Shown: piece by piece, positions 60,501 to 64,000 of the stretch
Position numbering within the stretch: the stretch's first letter is position 1
How the letters are laid out: each line of letters begins with the position of its first letter
Assembly (NCBI RefSeq): GCF_052114605.1
Contig: NZ_JBFRFB010000003.1
Span: 1 to 64,000 of the forward strand
Direction: 5' to 3'
DNA from: Microvirga sp052114605
GTDB taxonomy: Bacteria > Pseudomonadota > Alphaproteobacteria > Rhizobiales > Beijerinckiaceae
DNA: 64,000 bases
Made by a program: the position numbers and the translations under genes
Notes under the pieces: generated by a model
The model's input: the letters and a program-made list of their open reading frames with translations, nothing else
Databases searched by the model: none
What the model was told of the DNA's origin: nothing

Positions 60501-61150
60501 ACGAGCCTCTTGCGGAGGGCAAGGCGGAAACAATCATCGGCACGGAGCTGGGCAAGGCACCGCTTGCGGCCCCGGCCGTCACCACGTCGGCGGCCCTCGT
60601 CGGCGGAGTCTTAAGGCTCTCGCCCTTCGTCGTCGAAGCTGGCCCCGCGAACTGGCAGGGTGCCGTTGTCTACGATCTCAAGACCCTGCAGCTCGACGTC
60701 CGTGGATTTCTTGTCTCCAAAACCTCGCCTCAGGGCTGGACCGGCGCTCCACCCTCCATCGGCCTGAACTGGCGCGGCTCGTTGGCGGCTCCGGTGCGCG
60801 AGGTAGATGCAGGCCCGTTCCGCAACGGCCTTGCCGCCATCGTGCTCAAGCGCGAGCTAGAGAAGATCGAGGCCTTCGAGCGGGCGGCCGCCGAGCGTCA
60901 ACGTCAGATTCAGGCGCAGCAGGAGGCCGAGCGCCAGCGCGCGAGAGCGGCAGCTGAAGAGGCGGCGCGGCAGGCCCGCGCGCAGGCCGAAGCGGAGCGC
61001 GCGCGCCGCGATGCCGAGCGGCTTCAATCCGAGCAGCGGAATGCGCCGGACGAGACGGAGGAAGAGCCTGCGCCGAACACCCTGCCACCCACGCTTCCGC
61101 CCTTCAACATGACGCCGCCCTCGGCGTCTCCGAATGTGCCCAATCGCTAA
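57584..61150 (+). CDS. AsmA-family inner-membrane-anchored protein
   Basis: This very long protein (1188 residues) has one amino-terminal membrane anchor (ILTIIAAVMILILAIAVAAP, about 4-23), then an AsmA domain and a repetitive beta-rich body. AsmA-like proteins of this size are related to the bridge-like lipid carriers (YhdP, TamB) that move phospholipid to the outer membrane, so a lipid-transport or envelope role is inferred. The AsmA_2-type carboxy domain includes LRLSPFVVEAG. The last 120 residues are unusual: a charged Ala/Arg/Glu coiled coil (about 1090-1150) and a Pro-rich tail. The start is TTG 57584 with CGGAG nearby. An internal ATG at 57617 would delete half of the anchor. Confidence 0.88.
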   Translation: MRDILTIIAAVMILILAIAVAAPPLISWEDHRETIDGMISRASGTEARTEGAIGIRLLPEPRIVLDRLRLGGKTPDSPTLTADSVHAEIALTPLMSGEVRFTETRIGRADIRVPVSGSGSWRLPPDLVAGSGRSREWAIESLSVGQLLVTTQTADTGRTNQAFAENVHIEGQKLIGPWRVEGTTSGVPFRLVTGELTEDKQVQVKLSGGGDIYPRFDIDARLALDETTGDTTVPVVTGKAKVLFGPPAQIAAAGIPIPITVETDFKTQSGAVVLSPVSMEAGEGGASLRMTGEGSIGLDTPRIALKLEGRRLDADSFILSSNGQDFKTRLQAWSLPPISVPIDLDLKIDSIGLGQEDLTNANLRLSLERGKARLERIEFNAPGETRVGLEGELGLTTQGGIEGKVALASNASDRLARYLDRINIRSPFLAVLDGRPVEISSDIAFSNPILSLNRMRLKLGDAVTTGNARYTAPEGNERGKLEAQVAIQSLNLDQLPHLSSVFAATQNTDVGFILEARGVSAGKSQQTGRISARVLSDGTALMVEALDIVDLAGANARVSGRIAPDGSGSITGKVTAQRAAPLVDLIGSVWIGGVSKLVPYFLREGALDVQVTTERVAPPPGSSEVRLRTTAKGTAAGGSIDGRVDSVDGRTQSLDLTLATQTTGRWVNRPNVAGLNQPSQVTLRGTRVGSGLFNVTMAGDVAGVRITTQRPFALSESDEVVDSGEAEIATADFTPFLLLLGDGAGVKPPVPVNARVVLGRVRDSSSFNVTGKIGGYDVQAALNARSRSEIGGEVSVDKLSLPWLTAALALNIPGDPAATSIWSTNKFGQSGRLVSGGQVTFRVGTLDLGRGLQGTRASFRVEAQSDGISIRDLEASIGNGRMTGATTITRQGELATVVGEGALQDVPLWALGGATPFEATLSGSLKFGSAGASVSELVSGLGGAGDWRVTKLRVPSADPSVFDRALKRALSENEPLAEGKAETIIGTELGKAPLAAPAVTTSAALVGGVLRLSPFVVEAGPANWQGAVVYDLKTLQLDVRGFLVSKTSPQGWTGAPPSIGLNWRGSLAAPVREVDAGPFRNGLAAIVLKRELEKIEAFERAAAERQRQIQAQQEAERQRARAAAEEAARQARAQAEAERARRDAERLQSEQRNAPDETEEEPAPNTLPPTLPPFNMTPPSASPNVPNR

Positions 61151-61386
61151 ACCTGGACACTGCTCTGCTGGCGGTCGCGAACATCCATGAGCACGAAGAC
61201 GCGAATGGCGGAAGAGAGGTTCTGCTCGCCGCGTTCGCTGTCGATGCGCCCGATCAGGGATTGAAGGGAAATATTTTCGCGTCCGGCGATGGTACGGAGA
61301 ATTTCCCAGAACGGCTCTTCGAGAGAAATGCTGGTCCGGTGGCCGGCAATCGAGACGGAGCGCTTGACGATACCGGCGCCCATCAA
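61147..61386 (-). CDS. Ribbon-helix-helix protein (RHH_4 type)
   Basis: The 79-residue protein matches the short RHH_4 family known from alphaproteobacteria: KRSVSIAGHRTSISLEEPFW at the amino end, a helix with LRTIAGRENISLQSLI, and late NLSSAIRVFVLMDVR. Ribbon-helix-helix dimers usually bind DNA through the first strand, so a regulatory role is possible but unproved for this family. It overlaps the DUF4169 gene by four bases (ATGA), and its stop overlaps the convergent asmA stop in CTAA. It is the third gene of the fumC operon. Confidence 0.85.
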   Translation of the reverse strand: MMGAGIVKRSVSIAGHRTSISLEEPFWEILRTIAGRENISLQSLIGRIDSERGEQNLSSAIRVFVLMDVRDRQQSSVQV

Positions 61387-61571
61387 GGGGTCTCGCCGTC
61401 GTCGCGCTTATGGGAGTCGAGGCGGCGCTGTTCCAGCTCGCGCTCGGCTTTCGTCAGTTCCTTCTCCGTCTTGGTGCGGCCGAAGGAAATGCGGTTCTGG
61501 TCGGCGCGGGCCTCTTTATCGGCCCGCGTCTTGTTCTTGCGCGCCTGGCGCAAATTTATGATCTCAGCCAT
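61383..61571 (-). CDS. DUF4169 family protein
   Basis: This 62-residue, strongly charged protein begins MAEIINLRQARKNKTRADKE and is almost entirely one Lys/Arg/Glu-rich helix (to about residue 55). The pattern matches DUF4169, a short family seen beside fumC in Rhizobiales. No function is known to me. It could bind nucleic acid or a protein partner. It starts 14 bases after the fumC stop and overlaps the ribbon-helix-helix gene. Confidence 0.85.
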   Translation of the reverse strand: MAEIINLRQARKNKTRADKEARADQNRISFGRTKTEKELTKAERELEQRRLDSHKRDDGETP

Positions 61572-61585
61572 GGCGCAAGTGTAGC

Positions 61586-62977
61586 TTATTCGCCCGGCTG
61601 AAGCATCGTCTCGGGACGGACGATCGCGTCGAAGTCTTCCGACGAAACGCCGGCCTTGAGGGCCTCTTCCTTCAGCGTCGTGCCATTCTTGTGCGCGGTC
61701 TTCGCGATGTGGGCCGCCTTATCGTAGCCGATGGTCGGCGCGAGAGCGGTCACGAGCATGAGCGAACGGCCCATCAGGTCCTGCAGGCGCTCGCGGTTCG
61801 GCTCGATGCCGACGACGCAGTTATCCGTGAAGCTGATCGCACCGTCCGCGAGCAGGCGGATCGACTGCAGCACCGCGTTCACGATCACTGGCTTGAACAC
61901 GTTGAGCTCGAAATGGCCCTGGGAACCTGCGAAGGTCACCGTAGTCTGGTTGCCGGCCACCTGGCAGCACAGCATCGTCATGGCTTCGGCCTGGGTGGGG
62001 TTCACCTTGCCGGGCATGATCGACGAGCCGGGCTCGTTCTCTGGTAGCGAGATCTCGCCGATGCCGGAGCGCGGGCCGGAGCCCATGAGGCGGATGTCGT
62101 TGGCGATCTTGAACAGACCCACGGACAGGGCCGCGAGCGCGCCGTGCGTGTAGACGAGGGCATCGTTGGAGGCGAGCGCCTCGAACTTGTTGGTGGCCGA
62201 GGTGAAGGGAAGAGCGGTGAGCTCCACCACCTTCGCGGCGAAGCGGTCGGCGAATTCCGGATGGGCGTTGAGGCCCGTGCCGACGGCGGTGCCGCCTTGA
62301 GCAAGGGCGTAGATGCCGGGCAGCGTCTGCTCGATACGCGCGATGCCGAGCTTCACTTGCGTCGCATAGCCGGAGAATTCCTGGCCGAGCGTCACGGGCG
62401 TCGCATCCTGAAGGTGCGTGCGGCCGATCTTCACGATGTCCTTGAACTCTTCCTGCTTGGCTTCGAGCGCCTTCAGCAGGTGCTTGAGGGCGGGGAGCAG
62501 GCGGGCATCAATCTCGCGCGCCACGGCGATGTGCATGGCGGTCGGGAACACGTCGTTCGACGACTGGCCCATGTTCACGTGGTCGTTCGGGTGAACCGGC
62601 TTCTTGCTGCCGCGCTCGCCGCCCAGGCGCTCGATGGCGAGGTTGGAGAGAACCTCGTTGATGTTCATGTTCGACTGGGTGCCCGAGCCGGTCTGGTAGA
62701 CCACCAGCGGGAACTCATCGTTGTGCTTGCCCTGCACCACATCGGCAGCGGCGGCCGAGATGGCCTCGGCCAGCTTCGCGTCCAGCTTGCCCAGGTCCTT
62801 GTTCACGAGGGCGGCAGCCTGCTTCACGATGGCCAGCGCATGAACGAGGGGCAGCGGCATCCGGTCGGTGCCGATCTTGAAGTTCTGCAGGGAGCGCTGC
62901 GTCTGGGCGCCCCATAGTTTGTCGGCGGCGACTTCGATGGGGCCGAAGGTATCTGTTTCGGTACGGGTGGGCGACAT
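61586..62977 (-). CDS. fumC: Fumarate hydratase class II
   Basis: The 463-residue iron-independent tetrameric fumarase interconverts fumarate and malate in the TCA cycle. It shows YQTGSGTQSNMNINEV, PNDHVNMGQSSNDVFPTAMH, GRTHLQDATPVTLGQE, and the superfamily signature GSSIMPGKVNPTQAE near residues 318-332. AGAGG lies six bases before the ATG. It leads an operon with DUF4169 and the ribbon-helix-helix gene, and is divergent from the P450 gene. Confidence 0.97.
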   Translation of the reverse strand: MSPTRTETDTFGPIEVAADKLWGAQTQRSLQNFKIGTDRMPLPLVHALAIVKQAAALVNKDLGKLDAKLAEAISAAAADVVQGKHNDEFPLVVYQTGSGTQSNMNINEVLSNLAIERLGGERGSKKPVHPNDHVNMGQSSNDVFPTAMHIAVAREIDARLLPALKHLLKALEAKQEEFKDIVKIGRTHLQDATPVTLGQEFSGYATQVKLGIARIEQTLPGIYALAQGGTAVGTGLNAHPEFADRFAAKVVELTALPFTSATNKFEALASNDALVYTHGALAALSVGLFKIANDIRLMGSGPRSGIGEISLPENEPGSSIMPGKVNPTQAEAMTMLCCQVAGNQTTVTFAGSQGHFELNVFKPVIVNAVLQSIRLLADGAISFTDNCVVGIEPNRERLQDLMGRSLMLVTALAPTIGYDKAAHIAKTAHKNGTTLKEEALKAGVSSEDFDAIVRPETMLQPGE

Positions 62978-63065
62978 CCTGACCTCTTTCGATGGAGTTG
63001 GGTGTTCTTATCTCAAATGGTGGCGCTCGCAACATCGAAGGCGCATGGAGGCTATGTAAAATCGG

Positions 63066-64000
63066 ATGAGCGACCTACTCGATGCTCCCTTGTTTCGCCC
63101 GCCCGTCCCCAAGCCGCTCCAGGAGCCGCCGGGGCTGTTTTCCTTCCTCCGCGCCGTGCGCCGAAACCCCCTGACCACCTGGACGGAGCGCCATTTCAGC
63201 GAGCCCGTCATCGAGGGCGAGGGAGTGCTCGGGCGCATGATGGTGGTGAACGATCCTGCCATCATACGCCATGTGCTCCTCGACAATGCCGCCAATTACC
63301 GGAAGGACGACCTTCAGCTCCGTGTGCTCGCGCCCGGCTTGGGCAGAGGTTTGCTGACGGCGAAAGGGGAGGAGTGGCGCCTCCAGCGCCGCACCATCGC
63401 GCCCCTGTTCACGCCCCGGACTGTCGCAGGCTTCTTCCCCGCCATGGTCGAGGCGGCCGAGCGCCTCATCCGCCGCTGGCAAAGGCGGCCCGAGGGGCGG
63501 GAGGTCGATATTTCCGTGGAGATGACTCGCGTGACCCTGGACGTCCTGGAGCGGACGATCTTCACGCAAGGCGTGGCCCGCGATCCCGATGCCCTGGGCC
63601 GTGCCATCACGCGCTATTTCGAGGGCCTGGGCCGGGTCGATCCCGTCGACATCTTCGGCCTGCCGGATTGGGTGCCCCGCATCGGGCGCTGGCGGGCAAA
63701 GCCTGCCATCCGCTTCTTCGAGGATCTGGTGAGCGAGCTCATCCGCAACCGCAAGGAATTGCTCGCGAAGGGCGAGCCTGCGCCGCGCGATCTCCTGACC
63801 CTGCTGCTGGAGGCGGCGGACCCGGAGACAGGCAAGGGGCTGAGCGACGTTGAGGTCGGCGCCAATATCGTCACCTTCATCGGGGCAGGCCATGAAACCA
63901 CGGCCAATGCCTTGTCCTGGTCGATCTATCTCCTTTCGCAGGACGAGCGGGCACGCGCACGGATCGAACGGGAGGTGGACGAGGTTCTGGGTGACAGGCC
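63066..64000 (+). CDS. Cytochrome P450 (partial, cut by window end)
   Basis: The frame opens at ATG 63066 and runs without a stop to the window edge, giving 311 codons of a protein expected to be about 450 residues. It begins MSDLLDAPLFRPPVP. Landmarks are the helix C motif GEEWRLQRRTIAPLF near residues 101-115 and the helix I oxygen-activation motif AGHETT near residue 274. The ExxR and heme-cysteine motifs would lie beyond the edge. This pattern resembles bacterial P450s close to the CYP102/CYP4-like fatty acid hydroxylases, but the substrate cannot be told. A ribosome site (GGAGG) lies about 14 bases upstream, further than usual. Confidence 0.88.
   Translation, partial: MSDLLDAPLFRPPVPKPLQEPPGLFSFLRAVRRNPLTTWTERHFSEPVIEGEGVLGRMMVVNDPAIIRHVLLDNAANYRKDDLQLRVLAPGLGRGLLTAKGEEWRLQRRTIAPLFTPRTVAGFFPAMVEAAERLIRRWQRRPEGREVDISVEMTRVTLDVLERTIFTQGVARDPDALGRAITRYFEGLGRVDPVDIFGLPDWVPRIGRWRAKPAIRFFEDLVSELIRNRKELLAKGEPAPRDLLTLLLEAADPETGKGLSDVEVGANIVTFIGAGHETTANALSWSIYLLSQDERARARIEREVDEVLGDR

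Noticed and set aside
63002..63853. Plus-strand 283-codon frame rich in Arg and Pro
   Set aside because: The overlapping frame from 63066 encodes a clear P450, so this is its shadow.

Overview
The window is a chromosomal core segment of a GC-rich alphaproteobacterium, almost certainly of the order Rhizobiales (Hyphomicrobiales), with a Methylobacteriaceae/Microvirga-like flavour. The evidence is the intact mraZ-to-ligA division and cell-wall cluster in its alphaproteobacterial order, a FtsZ with a long C-terminal linker, an ArsR-methyltransferase regulator upstream of metF-metH, a fumC-DUF4169-ribbon-helix-helix operon, and rhizobial-type intergenic palindromes. This placement rests on gene content and remembered families, not on a search.

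Layout. 1-2160: ettA with its terminator. 2265-3149: an orphan Mrr-type restriction gene in a visibly AT-richer patch. 3343-4821: AMP nucleosidase. 4933-10748: a methionine-cycle operon, ArsR-methyltransferase regulator (sahR-like), metF and metH, preceded by a perfect 10+10 bp inverted repeat. 10763-14173 (minus): a MacA/MacB-type ABC efflux operon. 14223-16105 (minus): cell-wall amidase, DjlA-like J-protein and a glycine-zipper lipoprotein. 16397-17663: a lytic transglycosylase and the RNase P RNA. 17797-37966: MraZ boxes, then mraZ, rsmH, ftsL, ftsI, murE, murF, mraY, murD, ftsW, murG, murC, murB, ddl, ftsQ, ftsA, ftsZ and lpxC. 38191-44499: bamD, recN, an inserted Bcr/CflA-type efflux gene, and ligA. 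44496-47316: azlCD and a convergent aminopeptidase P. 47616-47979: two very small genes. 47980-54863 (minus): prmA, a diguanylate cyclase, a cyclopropane-fatty-acid synthase and UvrD/PcrA helicase. 55000-61150: a small secreted protein, a thioesterase, a D-lactate dehydrogenase-type flavoprotein and a giant AsmA protein. 61147-62977 (minus): fumC, DUF4169 and a ribbon-helix-helix protein. 63066-64000: the first 311 codons of a cytochrome P450, cut by the window end.

How it works together. The long plus-strand cluster makes lipid II and builds the divisome, mostly through 1-4 base start/stop overlaps that imply translational coupling. lpxC and bamD link it to outer-membrane assembly. Transcription signals visible around it are a four-copy 10-bp-period MraZ box array ahead of mraZ, a perfect CtrA-type TTAA-N7-TTAA site ahead of lpxC, and copies of one palindromic repeat placed directly after ftsZ, lpxC and recN.

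No CRISPR array, prophage, transposase, integrase or tRNA gene was seen. I found no clear new multi-gene system. The best candidates for undescribed biology are the fumC-linked DUF4169/ribbon-helix-helix pair, the small-protein pair at 47616-47979, a possible leader ORF overlapping the drug-efflux gene, and the repeat family punctuating ftsZ-lpxC-recN.
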